A stretch of 5,060 bases of DNA from Legionellales bacterium (lineage in GTDB: Bacteria; Pseudomonadota; Gammaproteobacteria; Eutrophobiales; Eutrophobiaceae). Location of the stretch: the NCBI GenBank assembly GCA_002721165.1, contig PBJS01000007.1:1-5060 (forward strand). The letters are read 5' to 3'. The position numbers and the translations under genes were made by a program. Shown in pieces: positions 1 to 5,060 of this stretch (position 1 is its first letter; every line of letters begins with the position of its first letter). Under the pieces are notes generated by a model, which ran no database searches, was not told the DNA's origin, and saw only the letters and a list, made by a program, of their open reading frames with translations.

Positions 1-90
1 ACGTCTGTATAAAACGAAATAAAGTGACGCTGAAAATATTTTTCTTATTTTTTTTATTATTTAGTAACGTTTAAAAAATATTATAACTTT

Positions 91-510
91 TTAACTCTCG
101 CCCAATGGGTCTGGTCCGAATCTGTTAACGCCTGCTGTTCCTTTTTGAGCATAAAAGAAAATCATTATTAGATTTATTAATGGCACAAGACTAATCCAAT
201 ACCACCAACCCGATTTATTGACATCGTGTAATCGTCGAACAGACACAGATATTGCAGGAGCTAAACTAAAAATTATAAATAAAAACCATATACCATAACC
301 TACAAACATAACAAAACCTGTTTCATCAGAAAAGGAATCACTAGATGTAGATGTATCCGCCATCTGTAATAACATATATTCCGTTAATATCACTTGAGGA
401 ATATATAAGGCAAGCGTAAGAAAAAGCATAAAAAGCCAAAATTCTTTTCTTCTTGCTCTTCCACTAAACACCGCATACTTCTTGGTATAGCAATCAATTA
501 TTAGACCCAT
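91..510 (-). CDS. DUF805 family inner-membrane protein
   Basis: A 139-residue membrane protein of the DUF805 family (YhaH/YhaI-like), whose biochemical function is not known. Seen in the sequence: the family signature FSGRARRKEFW at residues 15-25, then a first hydrophobic segment at about 25-45. A polar Ser/Thr/Asp loop follows at 50-64, and a second membrane segment at 66-88 runs into the conserved RRLHD (92-96) and SGWW (100-103). A third hydrophobic segment spans 104-120, and the usual tail GT-G-NRFGPDP lies at 124-135. Length and motif order are normal for the family, so the gene looks intact. The ATG at 510 is supported by a good Shine-Dalgarno stretch (AAGGTGAGGG) just upstream. It is transcribed divergently from the autotransporter and shares a 160-base control region with it. 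A role in envelope or stress physiology is sometimes suggested for the family, but nothing here tests that. Confidence 0.93.
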   Translation of the reverse strand: MGLIIDCYTKKYAVFSGRARRKEFWLFMLFLTLALYIPQVILTEYMLLQMADTSTSSDSFSDETGFVMFVGYGIWFLFIIFSLAPAISVSVRRLHDVNKSGWWYWISLVPLINLIMIFFYAQKGTAGVNRFGPDPLGES

Positions 511-514
511 AATT

Positions 515-524
515 CCCTCACCTT
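515..524 (-). promoter_or_regulatory. Shine-Dalgarno of the DUF805 gene
   Basis: On the minus strand this reads AAGGTGAGGG. Its GAGG core lies 4-6 bases before the ATG at 510. It is purine-rich, well placed, and decides the start codon. Confidence 0.7.
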
Positions 525-540
525 CTAAGGACCTAACAAT

Positions 541-571
541 ATAGTACCGCTTCTCTAACTCTAAGGGTCAA
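541..571 (-). promoter_or_regulatory. candidate sigma70 promoter for the DUF805 gene
   Basis: On the minus strand TTGACC (571-566) matches the -35 consensus at five of six positions, and TACTAT (546-541) matches the -10 at five of six. The spacer is 19 bases, longer than the ideal 17. Transcription would start near 534, giving a leader of about 24 bases that contains the Shine-Dalgarno. Prediction by eye only. Confidence 0.4.
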
Positions 572-625
572 GAATCCGCTTTTTTTGGTATTTTAAAAAA
601 TCACACTCCAATAAAATCAATAACT

Positions 626-631
626 TATAAT
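626..631 (+). promoter_or_regulatory. candidate -10 box for the autotransporter gene
   Basis: A perfect TATAAT. At 16-18 bases upstream there is no recognisable -35 (the sequence is around CACACTCC), and there is no TGn extension, so it would be weak or activator-dependent if real. Transcription would start near 638-641, exactly at the left edge of the inverted repeat at 641-670. An A/T-rich tract (T7 then A6, 580-600) lies upstream. Confidence 0.35.
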
Positions 632-640
632 AATAAGCTT

Positions 641-670
641 ACATTATCTAGTAGATATATTAGATAATGT
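641..670. promoter_or_regulatory. perfect 10-bp inverted repeat abutting the autotransporter start
   Basis: ACATTATCTA (641-650) is the exact reverse complement of TAGATAATGT (661-670), with a 10-base spacer. As RNA the stem can extend inward by a G-U, a U-A and an A-U pair, leaving a GATA loop. The half-sites are 20 bases apart, two helical turns, which suits a dimeric regulator. The right arm ends one base before GTG 671 and six before ATG 677, so as an mRNA hairpin it would cover the ribosome-binding region. Which of the two it is cannot be told from sequence alone. Confidence 0.6.
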
Positions 671-2635
671 GTGGTTATGTCTGATTTTTATAAAAAATTC
701 ACGCAAGCCGTGCTAATTGCAGGTGGCATCATCACCAGCGCACCGCCTGTCTGGGCGACCTCTTTTACTATTAATAGTGGTGAGACGGCAGGCAGGCAGG
801 CCCTGCTTGATGGTGAAACCAGCCTAATTATATCCGGTGGATTTATTAACTCAGCTACACAGGGTATTGGAACTAGCAATGGAATGTCGATAGGTATCAC
901 AATCACTAATAACGGCACAATTACATCGGTAAATGATGCTATTGAAGGTCCCGGGGGTGATAACACCGGTGCTATTGCGACTGTTATCAATAATGGCACG
1001 ATTACCACAACAGCGAATTCAACGAATGCTGACGCTGTAAACTTTGGCGGGGGAACTGCACCTACCCTCATACTGACCAATAACGGTACCATTGAAACAT
1101 TTGCTACTACCATAGGCGCGGAGGCTGTTATTTCAGGTGGCGAGAATAATATTATTATCAATAACGGCACGATTGCTACGAGAGGCACAACTGCCGACGC
1201 TATTACCACATCTTGTAGAAATTGTACTATCACAAACAATGGCACGATTATTACAAAAGGTTTCAATGCTCATGGTATTTTTTATCTCAACGCAGGGACC
1301 CAGGAAACTCTTACCATTACCAATACCGGCAGCATTGTAGTGGAAGGACAAAGTTCTAATGGCCTCCTGTTAAATAACGAGGCTGATGTCACTGTTAATA
1401 ACAGCGGTCTTATCAGAGTTTTAGATTCAGCTGAGGAAGCAATCAGAGGCGGCAGTGGCGTCGACACCCTCAACTTACTTTCCGGTTCACAAATCATCGG
1501 TATTATCGATTTAAATGGCGGCACCGATATCGTTAACATCTCCGGTGCGAATAATTCATCGACACTAACCTTAACTGATGTCGAAACAATTAATCTTATC
1601 AATGGTAATGGTTTAATAGTCGGTACTGTGTCAACCGTCGTTGACCCAACCGGACAATCAATCAGCAGTGCCGTACTCAGTAATACTACATTGGCAATAC
1701 ACAACAACGTTAACCAACGTCTGGCTCATCACAAACCACTAAAGCCCATACAGATCACGACACTTGAACTCTCATCAGGGATGGTATTTCAAGAACGTGC
1801 GCCGCAAATTTGGGGAAGTGCTATAGGTGTTAGGCGCACTCGTGGGCGAGAAGGGATCGCTCTTGGATATGATCATAACTATGTCGGCTTTACCGGTGGT
1901 TATGAACTAAGTTTCCGCAAAGCTCGCATGGGTTTACTGGGTGGGTTTGTCAAATCGAGAGTAAAAACAAAGGGTGATGCCTTTGGCAGACTAAGATCGA
2001 TTGATACTGATAGCGATGGTTTCTTTGCCGGCGCCTATAGCCAGTATTTTCTCGGAAAAATAAATCTAACAACAACTTTGATGGCTGGCTATGAAGACCA
2101 TAATAATGACCGTGCGGTAGTCGATAACCTTAATGGTTTCGAAACTGCTCAGGCTGATTTTGGTAGTTTCTTTGTCAGTCCATCGTTCACTTTAAGTTCA
2201 GCTTATATTCTGAACAAAAATTTCGAACTACGTCCAGCTGCAACCCTTGCCTACAGCGGGGGATGGTATGAAGACTATGCAGAGTCAGGCACAACACGTT
2301 CAGACCTTGTCGTTGATGACCGCGATACTCATAGTCTAACCGGGCAATTACAGTTAGCCACAGCGTATACTCCGTATGAAAACAGTGAACTTGAATTAAG
2401 GATGGGAGCTAAAGTACGTTACACAGACGATAGTGATATTAGTCTATCATTAGCCGGTACAGATTTTAGAGTCCCCAATGCTAGTGATAATAGTGTCTAC
2501 GGTTGTTACATTGGGATGAACTTACGCATTGCATTCATAGACAAAATTAATCTGATCGCTAACCTTGAACAGGGCATTGCCAATGGTAATGAAAGTCAGA
2601 CTACCGCGATGTTAAAAATCGAAGGGGTGTTTTAA
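671..2635 (+). CDS. autotransporter (type Va) with NNGTI-repeat passenger and C-terminal beta-barrel
   Basis: A 654-residue self-secreting protein: the barrel inserts in the outer membrane and the passenger is displayed outside. Seen: a Sec signal peptide (basic KK at 8-9, hydrophobic 13-24, likely cleavage after PVWA at residue 29), then a passenger of about 30-320 with repeated NNGTI-type beta-helix turns. A linker with VDPTG (324-328) follows, as in many gammaproteobacterial autotransporters. The beta-barrel spans about 378-654, starting at QIWGSAIG, and ends in the expected terminal Phe (EGVF). The passenger is short, and I see no protease, lipase or other enzymatic domain, so an adhesin or surface-structure role is an inference. 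A CxxC pair (C182, C185) is unusual for a passenger. The start may be GTG 671 or ATG 677; an in-frame TAA at 665 rules out anything earlier. Neither start has a clear Shine-Dalgarno, and I slightly favour ATG 677. Confidence 0.9.
   Translation: MVMSDFYKKFTQAVLIAGGIITSAPPVWATSFTINSGETAGRQALLDGETSLIISGGFINSATQGIGTSNGMSIGITITNNGTITSVNDAIEGPGGDNTGAIATVINNGTITTTANSTNADAVNFGGGTAPTLILTNNGTIETFATTIGAEAVISGGENNIIINNGTIATRGTTADAITTSCRNCTITNNGTIITKGFNAHGIFYLNAGTQETLTITNTGSIVVEGQSSNGLLLNNEADVTVNNSGLIRVLDSAEEAIRGGSGVDTLNLLSGSQIIGIIDLNGGTDIVNISGANNSSTLTLTDVETINLINGNGLIVGTVSTVVDPTGQSISSAVLSNTTLAIHNNVNQRLAHHKPLKPIQITTLELSSGMVFQERAPQIWGSAIGVRRTRGREGIALGYDHNYVGFTGGYELSFRKARMGLLGGFVKSRVKTKGDAFGRLRSIDTDSDGFFAGAYSQYFLGKINLTTTLMAGYEDHNNDRAVVDNLNGFETAQADFGSFFVSPSFTLSSAYILNKNFELRPAATLAYSGGWYEDYAESGTTRSDLVVDDRDTHSLTGQLQLATAYTPYENSELELRMGAKVRYTDDSDISLSLAGTDFRVPNASDNSVYGCYIGMNLRIAFIDKINLIANLEQGIANGNESQTTAMLKIEGVF
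902..1420 (+). repeat. degenerate NNGTI beta-helix repeats in the autotransporter passenger
   Basis: Seven copies of a (I/V)xNNGTI(x)T-like unit begin near residues 78, 105, 135, 162, 187, 216 and 241, spaced about 25-30 residues. The first five keep NNGTI exactly; the last two drift to NTGSI and NNSGLI. At DNA level the cores are similar too (AATAAYGGYACNATT-like), which points to internal duplication. Such turns are typical of right-handed beta-helix passengers. Confidence 0.8.
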
Positions 2636-2689
2636 ATTAATATTCCTGCAATATTTTCTACTGTAGCTTGATAAAAACTAAAAATAACT

Positions 2690-2719
2690 AGGACAAAGGA
2701 CTCGGGGACTATCTATACT
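2690..2719 (+). promoter_or_regulatory. candidate promoter for the hydrolase/helical-repeat operon
   Basis: TATACT (2714-2719) matches the -10 at five of six positions. AGGACA (2690-2695) matches the -35 at four of six, with an 18-base spacer. Transcription would begin near 2726, about 35 bases before the first possible start codon. The AGGAC motif recurs at 2697-2701, and GGGAC follows at 2705-2709. Weak evidence, by eye only. Confidence 0.3.
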
Positions 2720-2760
2720 TCACCAACCCCTGTATAACTAAATGATAGTAATGAAAATGG

Positions 2761-3678
2761 ATGCATGCATTGTTGTTCATGATTGAACGTTTTACACCGA
2801 TTTTTCTTATCTTAACATTGTCACTGCCATGCAGGGCTGAAACCAGTGTTGAGCTTGATAACCCGCCCGGTACATTCGTTAGTCTCGAAACTAACAAAGT
2901 TCATCTGCACTGTATTGGTGAAGGTTCGCCAATTGTTGTTTTTGATAGCGGTGTTGGTGGTTCACACTTAGATTGGGTAAATGTACAGTCGAGTGCTGGA
3001 GAATTTACACAAGCATGTAGCTATGACCGTTCTGGTTATGGCTGGAGTGAAATGGGAATTAAACCCAGAACAAGCAAACGCATTGTTAATGAATTAACAG
3101 AAATACTAAAAAAGGCAAAAAAATCTCCTCCTTATATTCTGGTTGGGCATTCTTTTGGCGGCTTAAATATGCAACTTTTTGCGCGCACCAATCCTAAAGA
3201 TGTGATGGGATTGATTCTCATTGATTCAATACACGCAGAACAATACAAAAGATTCGAAGATGCAGGTATTGAAATACCGACGGTGAATACCACACGATTT
3301 CTACTGGGAAGCAAGGATCAAGTTACCAAGGGCATGCCAGAACCATATAAAGATATTGCCTATGAGTTGGTCAGGTCTGATGAAGCAGTATCAAGTATGT
3401 TTAATGAACTGCGCAATATGGACATTAGCACTAAGGAAATAGCTACTGCTGAAAAAATGCCAGATATCCCCATAACTGTAATCACCCATGGCAAACAGGT
3501 CTGGGATAACCCCATGTTTAAAAATATGGAAGAAATCTGGTTGGAACTGCAAACCAAACTTTCTAAATCGACATCAAAAGGTAAATTGTTAGTGGCAAAG
3601 GGTAGCGGACATCATATTCATCTTGAACAACCAAAACTCATTCTAGATGAAATCAAAATAATATTGGAAAAAAAATAA
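2761..3678 (+). CDS. exported alpha/beta hydrolase, substrate unknown
   Basis: An alpha/beta-hydrolase-fold enzyme of up to 305 residues, probably acting in the periplasm or outside the cell on an ester, lactone or amide that I cannot identify. Seen: a signal peptide (hydrophobic 11-22, probable cleavage after CRA at residue 26; no proper lipobox), an oxyanion-loop-like DSGVGGSHLDW (62-72), and CSYDRSGYGWS (86-96). The nucleophile elbow is GHSFGG with Ser131, followed by LILIDSIH (151-158). The C-terminal GSGHHIHLEQP (281-291) probably supplies the catalytic His284. Asp155 is one candidate for the acid, but I cannot assign it securely. C51 and C86 could form a disulfide. All hallmark residues are present, so it looks active. 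The start is uncertain: ATG 2761 gives an odd hydrophobic N-terminus, whereas ATG 2779 (Met7) gives a compact 20-residue signal peptide. Neither has a good Shine-Dalgarno. It is followed 13 bases later by the helical-repeat gene. Confidence 0.88.
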   Translation: MHALLFMIERFTPIFLILTLSLPCRAETSVELDNPPGTFVSLETNKVHLHCIGEGSPIVVFDSGVGGSHLDWVNVQSSAGEFTQACSYDRSGYGWSEMGIKPRTSKRIVNELTEILKKAKKSPPYILVGHSFGGLNMQLFARTNPKDVMGLILIDSIHAEQYKRFEDAGIEIPTVNTTRFLLGSKDQVTKGMPEPYKDIAYELVRSDEAVSSMFNELRNMDISTKEIATAEKMPDIPITVITHGKQVWDNPMFKNMEEIWLELQTKLSKSTSKGKLLVAKGSGHHIHLEQPKLILDEIKIILEKK

Positions 3679-3681
3679 AGG
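3678..3681 (+). promoter_or_regulatory. Shine-Dalgarno of the helical-repeat gene
   Basis: AAGG overlaps the stop codon of the hydrolase and sits 10 bases before ATG 3692. The arrangement suggests translation of the two genes is linked. Confidence 0.45.
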
Positions 3682-3691
3682 TTAAAAAATT

Positions 3692-4627
3692 ATGAATATA
3701 AAATCTATATTAAAAATAATAGCAATACTGCCTGTGTTGATATTTTTATCATCTAACGCATACGCCAAAAATCTCTCAGAAATTTGTAGTGATAATTCTT
3801 TTTCAGAATGTTTAATCACTGAAGCAGAAAAATTAGTAGGCGAAATTAGTGATGTTGAAAAAAGAAAAATAAATCAGGCTGTCATTGCAACATCCTGGTC
3901 AACAATTGGATCAAATGATAAAGCAATGAAGATTCTAAAAGATATTGGGGATGTTTCCAAAATCAGCAGTGCTTTTGCGCGTGCAAGTATCTTAGGTGAT
4001 ATGTCGCTTATCTATGCAAAAAATGGAGACCAAGAAAAATCAAAATTACTTGGTGTCGAAGCAAGTAAAGAAACAATTCGCATTAATGATCATTTTGATC
4101 GTGCAGTTGTTCTTTTTGGTATTGGTTACAACCAAATAGAATCGGGAAATCTAAGACAAGCAAAATTAATTACTGACTCATTAACCGCAATGATTAGGCT
4201 TGTATCGCAACCGGAAGCACAATTGTTACTAGTTGCATCAACGGCCTGGCTTCATGCAAAACTAAAAAATGAAGTAGCTGCAAAAAGTGTGTTAAATAGT
4301 ATCGAATCAGGGCTCAATACAATGGTGACTAATCTTCCTAAAGTTGCAGCTTATTCCTATTTTGGCGCAGCCTCAGGGTTAGTTGGCAACAATGAAAAAT
4401 CAGACACAGCAATTTCGCAAGCAAAACAGTTAACCCGAAAAATTGATAATCCTCTGGAACAATTAACCGCATTAACAATCATGCTCGATGCACAAAATGA
4501 TTTGATGAATGAAGCACAACAAAAAGAATCCGTCCAGCATATCATTGATATCATTGATTTAACTCAAAATGCAGAAAATAAGATATGGGCACTGACTGTG
4601 ACAGCAATTGCGTCCTCAGAACTCTAA
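3692..4627 (+). CDS. exported TPR-like helical-repeat protein, function unknown
   Basis: A 311-residue protein that I recognise only by fold type. Seen: a clear Sec signal peptide (Lys4 and Lys8, hydrophobic 9-19, cleavage after NAYA at residue 25). The mature start carries the only two cysteines (C32, C40), which could form a disulfide. From about 60 to the end there are amphipathic helix pairs with Ala-rich first helices, turns such as KNGDQEKS (110-117), SGNLRQA (151-157) and GNNEKS (232-237), and second helices. This is the pattern of TPR or related alpha-solenoid repeats, which usually bind protein partners. No catalytic motif is seen. It lies 13 bases after the hydrolase stop with a Shine-Dalgarno in the gap, so the two are probably one operon and may work together in the periplasm. 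The reading frame stops in the middle of a repeat, and the next frame continues with a fitting turn, so the gene may be frameshifted at its end. Confidence 0.8.
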   Translation: MNIKSILKIIAILPVLIFLSSNAYAKNLSEICSDNSFSECLITEAEKLVGEISDVEKRKINQAVIATSWSTIGSNDKAMKILKDIGDVSKISSAFARASILGDMSLIYAKNGDQEKSKLLGVEASKETIRINDHFDRAVVLFGIGYNQIESGNLRQAKLITDSLTAMIRLVSQPEAQLLLVASTAWLHAKLKNEVAAKSVLNSIESGLNTMVTNLPKVAAYSYFGAASGLVGNNEKSDTAISQAKQLTRKIDNPLEQLTALTIMLDAQNDLMNEAQQKESVQHIIDIIDLTQNAENKIWALTVTAIASSEL

Positions 4628-4727
4628 AAATGGAACAAAAAATTCATTAAAATCAATTGTATACTGCACTGCAATATTAACCTCCGTTACAGTAATTAAA
4701 GAAATGGGAAAAATTCATATTTCTTGA
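4623..4727 (+). other. possible frameshifted C-terminal extension of the helical-repeat gene
   Basis: In the +1 frame, 34 sense codons run from TCT 4623 to a TGA at 4725. They begin SKNGTKNSLKSI. This fits the repeat turns seen earlier in the same protein (GNNEKS, GNLRQA): a Gly/Asn turn, three residues, then a small residue. The in-frame product stops at EL just where that turn is expected. The +1 frame has a TGA at 4599, so a shift would have to fall between about 4602 and 4627. A 34-codon open stretch in AT-rich DNA can also arise by chance. Confidence 0.35.
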
Positions 4728-4801
4728 TATCCTGATTGCTGTGTTTGTGGGCAATCCACCGATACAAATAAGAGAGGAGAGAATGTTAAATCCTCGATAA
4801 C

Positions 4802-4819
4802 TTTATAATTAATTATAAA
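4802..4819. promoter_or_regulatory. 18-bp perfect palindrome with embedded -10 box upstream of the PQQ dehydrogenase
   Basis: TTTATAATT followed directly by its reverse complement AATTATAAA. It contains TATAAT (4804-4809), a perfect -10. Transcription would start near 4816, giving a leader of about 33 bases to ATG 4849. No convincing -35 is found 16-18 bases upstream. It could be a regulator-binding site on a promoter. It is entirely A/T, so chance is a fair alternative. Confidence 0.4.
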
Positions 4820-4835
4820 TAAATCCTAACTGGAT

Positions 4836-4840
4836 GAGGT
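4836..4840 (+). promoter_or_regulatory. Shine-Dalgarno of the PQQ dehydrogenase gene
   Basis: GAGGT ends 8 bases before ATG 4849. An in-frame ATG at 4834 overlaps this site and has no Shine-Dalgarno of its own, so 4849 is preferred. Confidence 0.65.
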
Positions 4841-4848
4841 TAATCTAT

Positions 4849-5060
4849 ATGAATAATATAAAAAAACTCACATCAGTACTGGGTGCGATTGTACTTACTT
4901 TGGGCATGGGTCAAACCTTTGCAGCAGAAACACTTTACGGCAATATGAACACTGTCACACAAGACATGCTCGATAATGCCGCGGGTGATGCTAATAACTT
5001 TCTCCATACCAATGGTAACTACGACCAAACCCGCTTCTATCCAGCGCAATCAATCAACCG
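4849..5060 (+). CDS. PQQ-dependent methanol/ethanol-type dehydrogenase, N-terminal part (runs off the window)
   Basis: Only the first 70 residues are in the window. Seen: a Sec signal peptide (Lys5-Lys6, hydrophobic 10-20, cleavage after Ala25 or Ala26 in TFAAE), then VTQDMLDNAAGDANNFLH (36-53) and NGNYDQTRFYPAQSIN (55-70). Periplasmic quinoprotein alcohol dehydrogenases carry this layout near the mature N-terminus: VTxxML-A, a W/F-L-x-x-G-xY segment, then the R-Y/F-(S/Y)-P-xxxIN motif just before the eight-bladed propeller. The family oxidises alcohols with pyrroloquinoline quinone and a Ca2+ or lanthanide ion and passes electrons to a cytochrome c. Substrate and metal class cannot be told because the active-site blades lie beyond the edge. 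The start is ATG 4849, supported by GAGGT. An in-frame stop at 4810-4812 limits the N-terminus. It probably has its own promoter in the 221-base gap upstream. Confidence 0.72.
   Translation, partial: MNNIKKLTSVLGAIVLTLGMGQTFAAETLYGNMNTVTQDMLDNAAGDANNFLHTNGNYDQTRFYPAQSIN

Noticed and set aside
1..90. AT-rich left edge as a terminator or small gene
   Set aside because: No G/C-containing hairpin with a T run on either strand and no supported open frame; it is simply A/T-rich sequence downstream of the DUF805 gene.
872..893. GTSNG in the autotransporter passenger as a subtilase-like GTS active site
   Set aside because: There is no Asp or His catalytic motif around it and the passenger is far too short for a protease domain; it sits just before the first beta-helix repeat.
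688..1266. 192-residue open frame on the minus strand opposite the autotransporter passenger
   Set aside because: It is a low-complexity Val/Pro/Ile-rich shadow of the repetitive passenger coding sequence, has no recognisable domain, and lies fully inside a well-supported gene.
1282..1707. 141-residue open frame on the minus strand inside the autotransporter
   Set aside because: Its composition is what the complement of the Thr/Asn/Gly-rich passenger would give, and no ribosome site or domain supports it.
2639..2657. AATATT-CCTGC-AATATT hairpin followed by TTTT after the autotransporter stop, as a terminator
   Set aside because: The stem is only 6 bp, all A/T, with a four-base T run; too weak to call an intrinsic terminator.
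2821..2840. Cys24 of the hydrolase as a lipoprotein lipid-attachment site
   Set aside because: The residues before it are S-L-P, which do not fit the lipobox (small residue at -1 and Leu at -3); ordinary cleavage after CRA fits better.
4699..4725. 7-bp inverted repeat AAGAAAT/ATTTCTT after the helical-repeat gene, as a terminator
   Set aside because: The loop is 13 bases, the stem has one G-C pair, no T run follows, and it overlaps the possible frameshifted coding extension.

Overview
The window looks like chromosomal DNA of a Gram-negative proteobacterium, most likely a gammaproteobacterium. It has a classical (type V) autotransporter, which needs an outer membrane. It also has Sec signal peptides on four of the five genes, the start of a quinoprotein (PQQ) alcohol dehydrogenase, and moderately AT-rich DNA with A/T-rich intergenic stretches. 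I cannot name the genus. I see no mobile elements, CRISPR arrays, tRNA or rRNA, and no gene-free stretch longer than about 220 bases.

Layout: (1) 91-510, minus strand: a small DUF805 inner-membrane protein. (2) 511-670: a divergent control region with a candidate promoter for the DUF805 gene, a perfect TATAAT box facing right, and a perfect 10-bp inverted repeat (641-670) that abuts the start of the next gene. (3) 671-2635: a complete 654-residue autotransporter with signal peptide, a short repetitive beta-helix passenger (about seven NNGTI-type turns), a linker and a C-terminal beta-barrel ending in Phe. (4) 2761-3678 and 3692-4627: a probable two-gene operon, 13 bases apart, encoding an exported alpha/beta hydrolase and an exported TPR-like helical-repeat protein. 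The second gene may be shortened by a frameshift close to its stop. (5) 4628-4848: a control region with an 18-bp perfect palindrome containing a TATAAT box. (6) 4849-5060, running off the right edge: the N-terminus of an exported PQQ-dependent methanol/ethanol-type dehydrogenase.

What links the genes is location. Every plus-strand product is predicted to be exported to the periplasm, outer membrane or cell surface, and the minus-strand product is an inner-membrane protein. The sequence does not show that they share a pathway. The hydrolase and helical-repeat genes are the only pair with good evidence of co-expression. I did not find a clearly new biological system. The best leads are the inverted repeat at the autotransporter start, the possible frameshift at the end of the helical-repeat gene, and the unassigned hydrolase/helical-repeat pair.
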